Part shown: positions 1-6,026 of the stretch, one piece after another
Layout: the number at the start of each line of letters is the position of its first letter
Numbering within the stretch: position 1 is the first letter of the stretch
Source: Alphaproteobacteria bacterium
Lineage (GTDB): Bacteria; Pseudomonadota; Alphaproteobacteria; Sphingomonadales; Sphingomonadaceae
Direction: 5' to 3'
Length of the DNA stretch: 6,051 bases
Assembly (NCBI GenBank): GCA_018970965.1
Contig: JAGWVG010000111.1
Location: 1 to 6,051, forward strand
Notes under the pieces: generated by a model
Seen by the model: only the letters and a program-made list of their open reading frames with translations
What the model was told of the DNA's origin: nothing
Database searches by the model: none
Program-made: the position numbers and the translations under genes

Positions 1-377
1 CGCTTGGCGGCGTAACTGATCAGACCATTGCCGCCATGTGTGCGCTTGGGGCTGAGCCCAGCCGCATTCGTGCCGCCATTGGCCCCTGCATCTCGCGCAC
101 ATCTTATGAGGTCGATGACGCCTTTGTGCGCCACTTTGAAGGGCATGACCCGGCCAATGAGCGCTTCTTCTCGCCGGGGCGCCTAGGGCACCATCAATTT
201 GATTTGGAAGGCTATGTTGCGCATCGCTTGGCGGCTGCGGGCATTGGCACGGTCACGGCGCTGGGGCGCGATACCTATGCGGATGCCGACACATTTTACA
301 GCTTTCGCCGGGCAACCCACAAAGGTGAGCCGGGCTATGGCCGCCAGATTTCGTTGATCGGCTTGCCCATTTCTTGA
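1..377 (+). CDS. pgeF: PgeF/YfiH (DUF152) polyphenol oxidase / laccase-domain protein, 3' part only
   Basis: The gene is cut by the left edge; the frame is open from base 3 and ends at TGA 375-377, leaving about 124 C-terminal residues. What remains is typical of the family: an AAIGPCI segment with the conserved Cys (codon 87-89) followed by a YEV motif, then an HHQFDL segment holding the expected His ligand, a TFYSFRR motif and a GR.ISLIGLP tail. In this family one Cys and two His bind a metal; the first His (in an HAGWRG-type motif) would lie upstream of the window. Members are described as polyphenol oxidases/laccases, and E. coli YfiH (PgeF) has been linked to peptidoglycan editing by removing wrongly incorporated residues. 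The first in-frame Met is base 36, but conserved sequence (LGGVTDQTIAAM) precedes it, so 36 is not the true start. The family call is firm; the exact substrate here is unknown. Confidence 0.9.
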   Translation, partial: LGGVTDQTIAAMCALGAEPSRIRAAIGPCISRTSYEVDDAFVRHFEGHDPANERFFSPGRLGHHQFDLEGYVAHRLAAAGIGTVTALGRDTYADADTFYSFRRATHKGEPGYGRQISLIGLPIS

Positions 378-390
378 GGACCGCTTAGCA

Positions 391-411
391 CCCTTGGCAA
401 AGACCAAAGGG
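391..411 (+). promoter_or_regulatory. Imperfect hairpin overlapping the symporter ribosome binding site
   Basis: CCCTTGG (391-397) can pair with CCAAAGGG (404-411) around a 6-base loop, leaving one bulged A at 408. The right arm overlaps the purine-rich Shine-Dalgarno stretch of the next gene (406-414). It could dampen translation initiation or be chance; no T-run follows, so it is not an intrinsic terminator. Confidence 0.3.
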
Positions 412-414
412 GGG
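406..414 (+). promoter_or_regulatory. Ribosome binding site of the DASS symporter
   Basis: An AAAGGGGGG run ends 4 bases before ATG 419. It supports that start over the nearby out-of-frame ATG at 415. The spacing is slightly short. Confidence 0.6.
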
Positions 415-418
415 ATGC

Positions 419-1828
419 ATGGACCGCGCACAAAAATCAGGATTGCTGGCCGGGGTTATCCTGTTTGCAGCGATGCTGTTGATGGCCGCCCCTGCGGGCA
501 TGACGCCGCTTGCATGGCGCACGGCCGCCTTGGTCGTTTTGATGGCGGTGCTGTGGATGACCGAGGCCTTGCCGCTGACTGTCACCGCGCTGCTGCCCTT
601 TGTTGCGCTGCCGTTCATGGGGGTGATGACGGCGGATAAAGTGGCCGCTGCATATTATTCGCCCATACTCTTTCTCGTGCTGGGCGGCGCATTTATTGCG
701 CTCGCGATTGAACGTACCGGTCTTCACCGCCGCTTTGCGCTGGCCATTTTGGCGCGCGGAGGGCGGTCAGCTGGCGGATTGTTAATGGCGTTCATGCTGG
801 CCACGGCATTTATCTCAATGATTGTGTCGAACACCGCAACTGCCTTGATTATGATGCCAATTGCAGTTGCAGTATTGCGCGCCAATCGCACTGCCGAAGG
901 GGATGTAAATGGCCTGGCCGGCGCTTTGCCGATGGGCATTGCCTTTGCCGCGTCGATTGGTGGGCTCGGCACATTGGTTGGCTCTCCCACCAATGCCATT
1001 GCCGCCGGGTTGATTGAAAAGAGCACCGGCTTTCATATCAGCTTTGTCACATGGTCGATGTACGGCCTGCCCATTGTGGCGCTGGCGCTCCCCATTTGCT
1101 GGCTGATTTTGATGCGCGTCCAACGTGTGGCGGATGGGCATTTTGATGCCGCGGCCACGCACGCCAGCATTGGCGATGTGGGCCCATGGACGACAGCCGA
1201 AAAGCGCCTGGTGCCGCTTATCATCACCGTCGTTCTTGGCTGGGTGTTGCTGCCGCTTTTGGCAGAGCAATTGCCTAAAGGCATGGTGGAAGATGGGACT
1301 GTTGCCATTCTCGTCGCGCTGCTGCTGTTCATTGTGCCCGATGGCACGGGGCGGCCCATTTTGGTGTGGAAAGAGGCTGACCGCGCACCCTGGGGCGTCA
1401 TCATGATGTTTGGCGGTGGGCTGGCGCTGGCTGCGGGCATCAGTGCTTCGGGCCTTGCCCTGTGGCTGGGCGAGGTGCTGCGCCCCTTGGGCAGCGTAAA
1501 CCCAATCATTGTTGCGATGGTGTTGGTGGCAATTGTCATTGTCGTCACCGAATTTGCATCCAACGTGGCAACTGCATCGGGTGTTATGCCCGTGGTTGGC
1601 GGGTTGATTGCAGCGACGGGGGCTGACCCGGCGTTACTGGCCGTCAGTGCCGCTATTGCGTCCAGCTGGGGCTTCATGCTGCCATCAGGCACAGGCCCAA
1701 ATGCGATTGCCTGGGCGACCGAGCATATCGCGTTGCCGCGCATGTTGCTGGCGGGCTTGCTGCTTGATTTGGCCGGTATTCCACTGATCGTGGGGATATT
1801 ATGGGCCGTTGGCCTGTTTCTGGCCTAA
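419..1828 (+). CDS. DASS/SLC13-family (CitT/INDY-like) carboxylate:sodium symporter
   Basis: This 469-residue, highly hydrophobic protein has the usual length and internal two-fold layout of the divalent anion:sodium symporter family, which imports di- or tricarboxylates (or sulfate in some branches) across the inner membrane with Na+. Visible landmarks are an early WMTEALPLTVTALLP segment (46-60), a first SNT motif at 137-139 in VSNTATALIMMP, IGGLGTLVGSPTN (180-192), a second half-motif TEFASNVATASGVMP (377-391), and LPSGTGPNAIA (421-431) near the end. The two SN(T) hairpin tips and the following GSPTN/GTGPN loops are where this family binds Na+ and the substrate carboxylates. The second motif reads SNV rather than SNT. 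It starts 41 bases after pgeF on the same strand and may share its transcript. The family is confident; the substrate cannot be read from sequence. Confidence 0.92.
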   Translation: MDRAQKSGLLAGVILFAAMLLMAAPAGMTPLAWRTAALVVLMAVLWMTEALPLTVTALLPFVALPFMGVMTADKVAAAYYSPILFLVLGGAFIALAIERTGLHRRFALAILARGGRSAGGLLMAFMLATAFISMIVSNTATALIMMPIAVAVLRANRTAEGDVNGLAGALPMGIAFAASIGGLGTLVGSPTNAIAAGLIEKSTGFHISFVTWSMYGLPIVALALPICWLILMRVQRVADGHFDAAATHASIGDVGPWTTAEKRLVPLIITVVLGWVLLPLLAEQLPKGMVEDGTVAILVALLLFIVPDGTGRPILVWKEADRAPWGVIMMFGGGLALAAGISASGLALWLGEVLRPLGSVNPIIVAMVLVAIVIVVTEFASNVATASGVMPVVGGLIAATGADPALLAVSAAIASSWGFMLPSGTGPNAIAWATEHIALPRMLLAGLLLDLAGIPLIVGILWAVGLFLA

Positions 1829-1845
1829 GCCTGCCCGCCTAAGCC
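1823..1845. repeat. Short direct repeat at the convergent gene junction
   Basis: GCCTAAGCC occurs at 1823-1831 and again at 1837-1845. The first copy holds the TAA stop of the symporter; the second holds, on the minus strand, the TAG stop of the HAD-IB gene. The 10-base gap between the stops leaves no room for a terminator, and none is seen nearby. It is probably chance or a small local duplication. Confidence 0.4.
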
Positions 1846-2507
1846 CAGTCTAAGATGGTCCAGCCGCGTTTTGCGGCCAGTGCGCGCAGCGGAGGGTGTG
1901 GGTTGGTCGCAAAACCCTCATCGGCCCAGCTAAGGCAGGGGGCATCTGAAACATGGTCAGAGAAAAAGCGGATATGGCATTGGGGGCGATCTAGGCCTTT
2001 TCGTGCCATCCAGCTTTCCACCATGCGCAACTTGGCCGGGCCATAACAATTTTCCCCTGTGATCTTTGGGGAAATGGCATCGTCCAAAGGCGTCGTCTGT
2101 GTGGCAATCACATCTTTAATGCCCAACAAGTTCGCAATCTCGCGCACATAAAAGGCGTAGGATGCTGTTGCCAAAACCACGCGGCGGCCTTCGGCACGTT
2201 CCTGCTCTACGCGAGCAAGCGCTTCGGCCAAGCTGTTGCGCGCCAGCGTGAAGCCCGCAAAGCCGCGGGCCAATTTTGTGAGGGGGCTGTTTGGGATGCG
2301 CGCGCCCATGAGCAACGCCAAGTTCAGCTCTTTCAAGCGACCGCGACCAATAAAACGCAGCGCGAATCCAAGGCTGGTGAGGAGGACCAACGGCAAAAAA
2401 ATGACGCGCCACGGCCGGTAGCGCGGCACGGCATAAGCAAGAAACGGCCCAAAGGTGGCCGCCCGCGTCAATGTTTTATCCATATCAAAGATAGAAAGCT
2501 GGTGCAT
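1839..2507 (-). CDS. HAD-superfamily subfamily IB phosphatase-like hydrolase (PgpC/SerB-like)
   Basis: A 222-residue protein with the full set of HAD motifs: motif I FDMDKTLT with nucleophile D8 and D10, motif II in VVLATAS (T114 or S116), motif III K159, and motif IV FFSDHVSDAP with D184 and D188. It therefore probably hydrolyses a phosphomonoester by an aspartyl-phosphate mechanism. A hydrophobic stretch at about 35-53 in the cap region suggests membrane association. The TFGPFLAYAV segment after motif I, followed by this stretch, resembles the layout of E. coli PgpC (YfhB), a phosphatidylglycerophosphate phosphatase; SerB-like or other substrates remain possible. The frame is open up to an ATG at 2612, but motif I sits right after the Met at 2505-2507, which has an AAAGG ribosome site 7 bases upstream, and the longer form would overlap the divergent permease gene. 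It converges on the symporter with a 10-base gap. Confidence 0.88.
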   Translation of the reverse strand: MHQLSIFDMDKTLTRAATFGPFLAYAVPRYRPWRVIFLPLVLLTSLGFALRFIGRGRLKELNLALLMGARIPNSPLTKLARGFAGFTLARNSLAEALARVEQERAEGRRVVLATASYAFYVREIANLLGIKDVIATQTTPLDDAISPKITGENCYGPAKLRMVESWMARKGLDRPQCHIRFFSDHVSDAPCLSWADEGFATNPHPPLRALAAKRGWTILDWA

Positions 2508-2569
2508 CCGCGCGCCTTTGGACCAATCCAGCTTGCCGATCCAGCAGTTATGCAGCACTGTACCCAAAG
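2508..2569. promoter_or_regulatory. Divergent intergenic region between HAD-IB gene and the Mla-like operon
   Basis: These 62 bases separate two divergently oriented starts, so the promoters for both directions should lie here or just inside the opposing gene. A CTTGCC hexamer (2532-2537, + strand) could serve as a -35 element for the operon, but I see no convincing -10 at the right spacing, and no clear pair on the minus strand. No operator-like palindrome stands out. Confidence 0.35.
2515..2519 (-). promoter_or_regulatory. Ribosome binding site deciding the HAD-IB start
   Basis: On the minus strand AAAGG lies 7 bases before the ATG at 2505-2507. This supports the shorter 222-residue product, which begins MHQLSIFDMD, over an upstream in-frame Met at 2612. 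Confidence 0.6.
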
Positions 2570-3679
2570 ATGACGGATATGGCGGACATTGTAATCGATC
2601 AGGATGGCTCAATTGCCCGCGTGCGCGTTACGGGGCGGCTGACGCTGGCCGGGCTTGGCAATGTTGCGGATCGGTTGGACGCGCTTGCCTTATCACCCGC
2701 GCAGATTGATCTGTCGGGCGTCGAGCGGATGGATACTGTTGGCGCTTGGGTCATCCAACGCTTTGTTGAGCGGACGGGTGCAAAAATTGTGGGCGCCCAT
2801 CCCGATGCCCAGCGGCTGATCGCGCTGGTGCATGCAACCGAACGCGATGTTCGGGTCCGGCATGAGCCGCCTTTTGCGCCCCTTCGTGTGATCAATGAAA
2901 TTGGCGAAGCGGCAATCTTGGCGTGGCAAACATTGCTGGGCCTTGTTGCCTTTTTTGGCAGTGTCGTGATTGCCAGTTGGGATTTGATCCGCAGCCCACG
3001 CCGTATTCGGGTGAATGCTGTGGTGCATCGCTTTGAATTGGTTGGCGTTAAGGCGTTGGGCATTATTGGCCTGATGAGCTTCCTCATCGGCATTGTGATT
3101 GCGCAACAAGGCGCGGTGCAGCTGCAGCAATTTGGTGCTGAAGTGTTGACCGTTAATCTGATCGGCCGGATTACCACGCGTGAACTGGGTGTGCTGATGA
3201 CCGCGATCATGGTGGCGGGTCGATCTGGCTCAGCCTTTGCCGCGCAGCTTGGCACGATGAAGCTGACTGAAGAAATTGATGCCATGCGCACCATTGGTGT
3301 GTCGCCGATGGAGGCGCTGGTGCTGCCGCGCATGTTGGCCTCAATCATCATGATGCCGTTGCTGGGCTTTTACGCAACGCTGATTTCGATCATTGGCGGC
3401 GGGCTATTCTGCTGGATTTCGTTAGAAATTCCGCCCGTAACTTTTGTACAGCGCTTGCAAGAAGTTATCCCGCTGACCGATCTTTGGGTCGGGCTGTTAA
3501 AGGCGCCAGTCTTTGGCGGTATTATTGCGATGACAGGGTGTTTTCAGGGTCTGCAAGTCTCGGGCAATGCGGAGGAAGTGGGCCTCAAGACAACGGCGGC
3601 TGTTGTTCAGGCGATCTTCTTGGTCATTGTGCTCGATGCGTTTTTCGCGGTGTTCTTTACACAAATTGGGTGGATCTGA
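2570..3679 (+). CDS. mlaE: STAS-MlaE fusion: lipid ABC transporter permease
   Basis: Inner-membrane permease subunit of an MCE-type lipid transporter, 369 residues. Residues 1 to about 100 form a STAS domain (strands around VRVTGRL, then DLSGVERMDTVGAW with D55-T56-x-G58 matching the conserved loop of MlaB). Residues about 105-369 are an MlaE domain: an amphipathic/interfacial segment near 119-140, membrane segments around 162-180, 255-285, 307-330 and 343-366, and the signature RELGVLMTAIMVAGRSGSA (204-222) followed by GTMKLTEEIDAM and a GVSP..ALVLPR turn. In E. coli the STAS protein MlaB is separate and regulates MlaF; here it is covalently part of the permease, and about 100 residues longer than a stand-alone MlaE. 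ATG 2570 has only a weak AAAG upstream; ATG 2579 is an alternative start. The stop overlaps the mlaF start by one base. Confidence 0.93.
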   Translation: MTDMADIVIDQDGSIARVRVTGRLTLAGLGNVADRLDALALSPAQIDLSGVERMDTVGAWVIQRFVERTGAKIVGAHPDAQRLIALVHATERDVRVRHEPPFAPLRVINEIGEAAILAWQTLLGLVAFFGSVVIASWDLIRSPRRIRVNAVVHRFELVGVKALGIIGLMSFLIGIVIAQQGAVQLQQFGAEVLTVNLIGRITTRELGVLMTAIMVAGRSGSAFAAQLGTMKLTEEIDAMRTIGVSPMEALVLPRMLASIIMMPLLGFYATLISIIGGGLFCWISLEIPPVTFVQRLQEVIPLTDLWVGLLKAPVFGGIIAMTGCFQGLQVSGNAEEVGLKTTAAVVQAIFLVIVLDAFFAVFFTQIGWI

Positions 3680-4479
3680 TGGATCTGCATCATCCCATTG
3701 CCATCCGTATTCGCGGCGTCACCAACAGCTTTGGCGATCAGGTGATCCACCAAGATTTAGACCTTGATGTCCGCAATGGCGAGATTTTGGGTGTGGTGGG
3801 TGGCTCGGGTACGGGCAAATCGGTGCTGATGCGCACCATTATTGGCTTGCAACAGCCGCGCCACGGGGAAATTGAGATTTTTGGCGAACCCATGTTGGGC
3901 GCCGATGCCGAAACGCAGTTGGATTTGCGCCGTCGCTGGGGCGTGATGTTCCAAGGGGGCGCGCTGTTTTCGACGCTGACCGTTGCAGAGAATATCCAAG
4001 TGCCTTTGCGCGAATTTTACCCCAATATTGGGCCGCAACTGCTGGATGAAATTGCCGCTTATAAGGTCATTATGGCGGGCCTGCCGGCCAATGCGGGGCC
4101 GAAATATCCTTCCGAATTGTCGGGCGGGATGAAGAAGCGTGCCGGCCTCGCGCGTGCGCTGGCTTTGGATCCGCAATTGCTGTTTCTGGATGAGCCGACC
4201 GCCGGGTTGGACCCCATTGCGGCAGCGGCGTTTGATGAACTCACTCAAAATCTATGCCGCACGCTTGGGCTGACTGTCTTTTTGATCACGCATGATCTGG
4301 ATACGCTCCACGCCATTTGTGATCGCGTCGCGGTCTTGGCGGATCAAAAAGTGGTGGCGGTGGGCACCATCCCAGAGCTTTTGGCCTCCGACCACCCTTG
4401 GATTCAGGCCTATTTCAATGGTCCGCGTGGGCGCGCGGCATCTGCGGCAGTTGCATCGCATCCGGCGAAGGAGTCATAA
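3679..4479 (+). CDS. mlaF: MlaF-type ABC transporter ATP-binding protein
   Basis: Cytoplasmic ATPase, 266 residues, that powers the MlaE permease. All nucleotide-binding elements are intact: Walker A GGSGTGKS (41-48), Q-loop Q92 in VMFQGGALF, signature LSGGM (147-151) followed by KKRAGLARALAL, Walker B LLFLDEP (167-173) with D171 and catalytic E172, D-loop GLDP, and switch His H205 in LITHDL. LSGGM instead of LSGGQ, and the FQGGALF(S) stretch, are normal for MlaF. A short C-terminal extension after about residue 238 (DHPWIQAYFNGPRGR onward) is in the place where MlaF proteins contact their partners. The frame stays open upstream to 3484, but that extension lies inside mlaE and is not conserved-looking; ATG 3679, in a TGATG overlap with the mlaE stop, gives the normal N-terminus. 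A GGGTGGA (3668-3674) precedes it. Confidence 0.95.
   Translation: MDLHHPIAIRIRGVTNSFGDQVIHQDLDLDVRNGEILGVVGGSGTGKSVLMRTIIGLQQPRHGEIEIFGEPMLGADAETQLDLRRRWGVMFQGGALFSTLTVAENIQVPLREFYPNIGPQLLDEIAAYKVIMAGLPANAGPKYPSELSGGMKKRAGLARALALDPQLLFLDEPTAGLDPIAAAAFDELTQNLCRTLGLTVFLITHDLDTLHAICDRVAVLADQKVVAVGTIPELLASDHPWIQAYFNGPRGRAASAAVASHPAKES
4467..4473 (+). promoter_or_regulatory. Ribosome binding site of the MCE gene
   Basis: GAAGGAG lies inside the last codons of mlaF, 12 bases before ATG 4486. That is slightly long; a second purine patch AAGG at 4478-4481 lies closer. Either way mlaD translation is likely coupled to mlaF. Confidence 0.5.
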
Positions 4480-4485
4480 GGCGTT

Positions 4486-5442
4486 ATGGAAACTCGGTCG
4501 AACCAACTGCTTGTCGGCTCTGTTGTGTTGGCGCTTTTGGCAGCCTTGCTGGGCTTTGCCATTTGGATTGCGGGCGTCTCGCGCGGCAACACCAAGGAAT
4601 ATGATATTTTCTTCCGCCAATCAGTCGAAGGTCTGGCCAAGGGCTCCAGCGTGACCTTTGCGGGTGTCCCCTCAGGCCAGGTGCGGCATATTGAGCTGTG
4701 GCAGGCCAACCCCGAATTTGTCCGTGTGCGGATTGCGGTGGATGAAGAGCTGCCAGTGCTCATTGGGACGACCGCCTCTATCCAAGGTGTCGGCTTTACG
4801 GGCGTCTCGCAAATTCAATTAACTGGGGCCGTCAAAGGCGCGCCGCCGATTACCGAAGTTGGGCCTGCGGGTGTGCCGACCATCCCAACCAAATCGGCAG
4901 GTCTGGGGGCCTTGCTGAACAACGCCCCCCAGTTGGTGGAGCGCCTCTCCACGCTCACAGAGCGGCTCAGCGAGCTGATGTCGGATGAAAATCAGAAGTC
5001 GATCACGCACATCTTGAAGAATGTTGATACAGTTTCAGGCCATTTGGCGCGTAGCGGCCCCGAGCTGGAGGCGAGCATATCTGAAGCCCGCGTGACGATT
5101 CATGAAGCAGGCGTTGCCGCGCAGCAGATCAGCCAAATTGCGGGCACGACCAACCAAATCCTGAATGAAGATGGGCGGCCACTGGTGCAAGACCTGCGTC
5201 GTACCGTGAATTCGGCTGAACGGAGCATGGCGGCGCTGGATGCGGCCTTGGCGGAAGCCAGGCCGGGGTTGCACACCTTTTCTACCCAGACCTTGCCCGA
5301 AATGGGGCAATTGGTGCGCGATTTGCGCGCCATGTCAGAATCGCTCAATTCGGTCGCCAGTAAGATTGACCAGCAAGGTGCCGGCGCGCTGATCGGCGGA
5401 CCCAAATTGCCCGATTACAAGGGCGGAAAGGCAGGCAAATAA
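4486..5442 (+). CDS. mlaD: MlaD-like MCE-domain protein with long helical C-terminal region
   Basis: A 318-residue periplasmic substrate-conduit subunit anchored in the inner membrane. Residues 8-30 form one membrane segment. About 38-115 is a single MCE domain, with the family pattern FFRQSVEGLAKGSSVTFAGV (42-61), then SGQVRHIEL and ASIQGVGFTGVSQIQL. MCE domains assemble as homohexameric rings with a central lipid pore, sitting on MlaE. After a Pro/Gly-rich linker (118-137) comes about 160 residues of mostly helical, heptad-like sequence (140-297) interrupted by a few Gly/Pro breaks, then a GGPKLPDYKGGKAGK tail. E. coli MlaD is about 183 residues, so this one is far longer, with the extra mass in the helix region rather than in more MCE domains (as in PqiB or LetB). 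It lies 6 bases after mlaF and shares a TAATG overlap with the next gene. Numbering and domain edges are by eye. Confidence 0.92.
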   Translation: METRSNQLLVGSVVLALLAALLGFAIWIAGVSRGNTKEYDIFFRQSVEGLAKGSSVTFAGVPSGQVRHIELWQANPEFVRVRIAVDEELPVLIGTTASIQGVGFTGVSQIQLTGAVKGAPPITEVGPAGVPTIPTKSAGLGALLNNAPQLVERLSTLTERLSELMSDENQKSITHILKNVDTVSGHLARSGPELEASISEARVTIHEAGVAAQQISQIAGTTNQILNEDGRPLVQDLRRTVNSAERSMAALDAALAEARPGLHTFSTQTLPEMGQLVRDLRAMSESLNSVASKIDQQGAGALIGGPKLPDYKGGKAGK

Positions 5443-6026
5443 TGCGCAGCTTGTTCCTCGCCAGTGCCGCGCTTGCGCTGGGCGGTTGCAGCCTTGGGCT
5501 CACGGCTAAGGCCCCTGCTTTTTTGATGACGCTCACACCCGATCAGCGCCCGCCTGCCAGTGAAGGCGGCGCGGTTGAAAGCGCAGCTGTGCTGACGGTG
5601 ATGACGCCGCTTGCGCCGCAAGCGATTGCGACAACGCGGCTGCCCGTCGCGCAGGGGCAAACGGCGCTGGCTTATGTGAAGGACGCCGTTTGGGTTGAGC
5701 CACCGGCGCGGTTGTTCCAACGCTTGCTGGCTGAAACCATCCGAGCGCGCAGCGGGCGGGTCGTGCTTGATCCGCGTCAGTTCAATATGGATCCGGGCGC
5801 GACTTTATCGGGCCAGTTGCTGCGCTTTGATGTCGATGAAAGAGGCGCAACCGCCATTGTCGTGTACGATGCCACATTGTCTGGCGAGGCCGACCCTCCC
5901 GTGCGCACGCGTCGTTTTGAGGCGCGCGTTGCGATGGGCCGTATTGATGCGCAAAGCGCCAGCCAAGCGCTCAACCGCGCAGCCAATCAGGTTGCTGCTG
6001 ATGTGGCCGATTGGGTGAAGCGCTAA
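5442..6026 (+). CDS. PqiC-like ABC transporter auxiliary lipoprotein (ABC_trans_aux family)
   Basis: A 194-residue lipoprotein. The N-terminus is a short lipoprotein signal peptide with lipobox LGGC (13-16), so C16 should be lipidated; Ser at +2 predicts Lol-dependent outer-membrane sorting. The mature part fits the ABC-type transport auxiliary lipoprotein family (PF03886, same family as E. coli PqiC): an early FLMTLTP strand, TTRLPVAQGQTALAYVKDAVWVEPPARLFQRLLAE (64-98, the most diagnostic stretch), an ATLSGQLLRFDVD strand, and a C-terminal amphipathic helix (171-194) ending in ADWVKR. In the Pqi system PqiC is an outer-membrane partner of the MCE protein PqiB; by analogy this protein probably docks the MCE conduit of the preceding gene. 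It starts in a 1-base overlap with the mlaD stop, with GGAAAGG (5425-5431) upstream. No terminator is visible in the 25 bases that follow. Confidence 0.88.
   Translation: MRSLFLASAALALGGCSLGLTAKAPAFLMTLTPDQRPPASEGGAVESAAVLTVMTPLAPQAIATTRLPVAQGQTALAYVKDAVWVEPPARLFQRLLAETIRARSGRVVLDPRQFNMDPGATLSGQLLRFDVDERGATAIVVYDATLSGEADPPVRTRRFEARVAMGRIDAQSASQALNRAANQVAADVADWVKR

Noticed and set aside
1033..1743. Long minus-strand open frame (236 codons) opposite the symporter
   Set aside because: It lies wholly antisense to a well-supported DASS gene, its translation has no recognisable domain and is compositionally odd (Thr/Ala/Pro/Met-rich), as expected for a shadow frame in GC-rich coding DNA.
2508..2612. 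35-residue N-terminal extension of the HAD-IB protein, overlapping the divergent permease start
   Set aside because: HAD motif I normally sits near the N-terminus, and the Met at 2505-2507 has a well-spaced AAAGG; the extension would overlap mlaE head-to-head.
2599..3351. Long minus-strand open frame (250 codons) opposite mlaE
   Set aside because: Fully antisense to the conserved STAS-MlaE coding sequence, Ser/Arg/Thr-rich translation with no domain; a codon-structure shadow.
3484..3678. 65-residue N-terminal extension of MlaF
   Set aside because: It overlaps the conserved C-terminal part of mlaE in another frame, is Cys/Gly-rich and unlike any ABC ATPase N-terminus; the TGATG start at 3679 gives the normal protein.
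4120..4134. ABC signature LSGGM instead of LSGGQ as a possible defect
   Set aside because: LSGGM is the normal form in MlaF-type ATPases, and all other ATPase motifs are intact.
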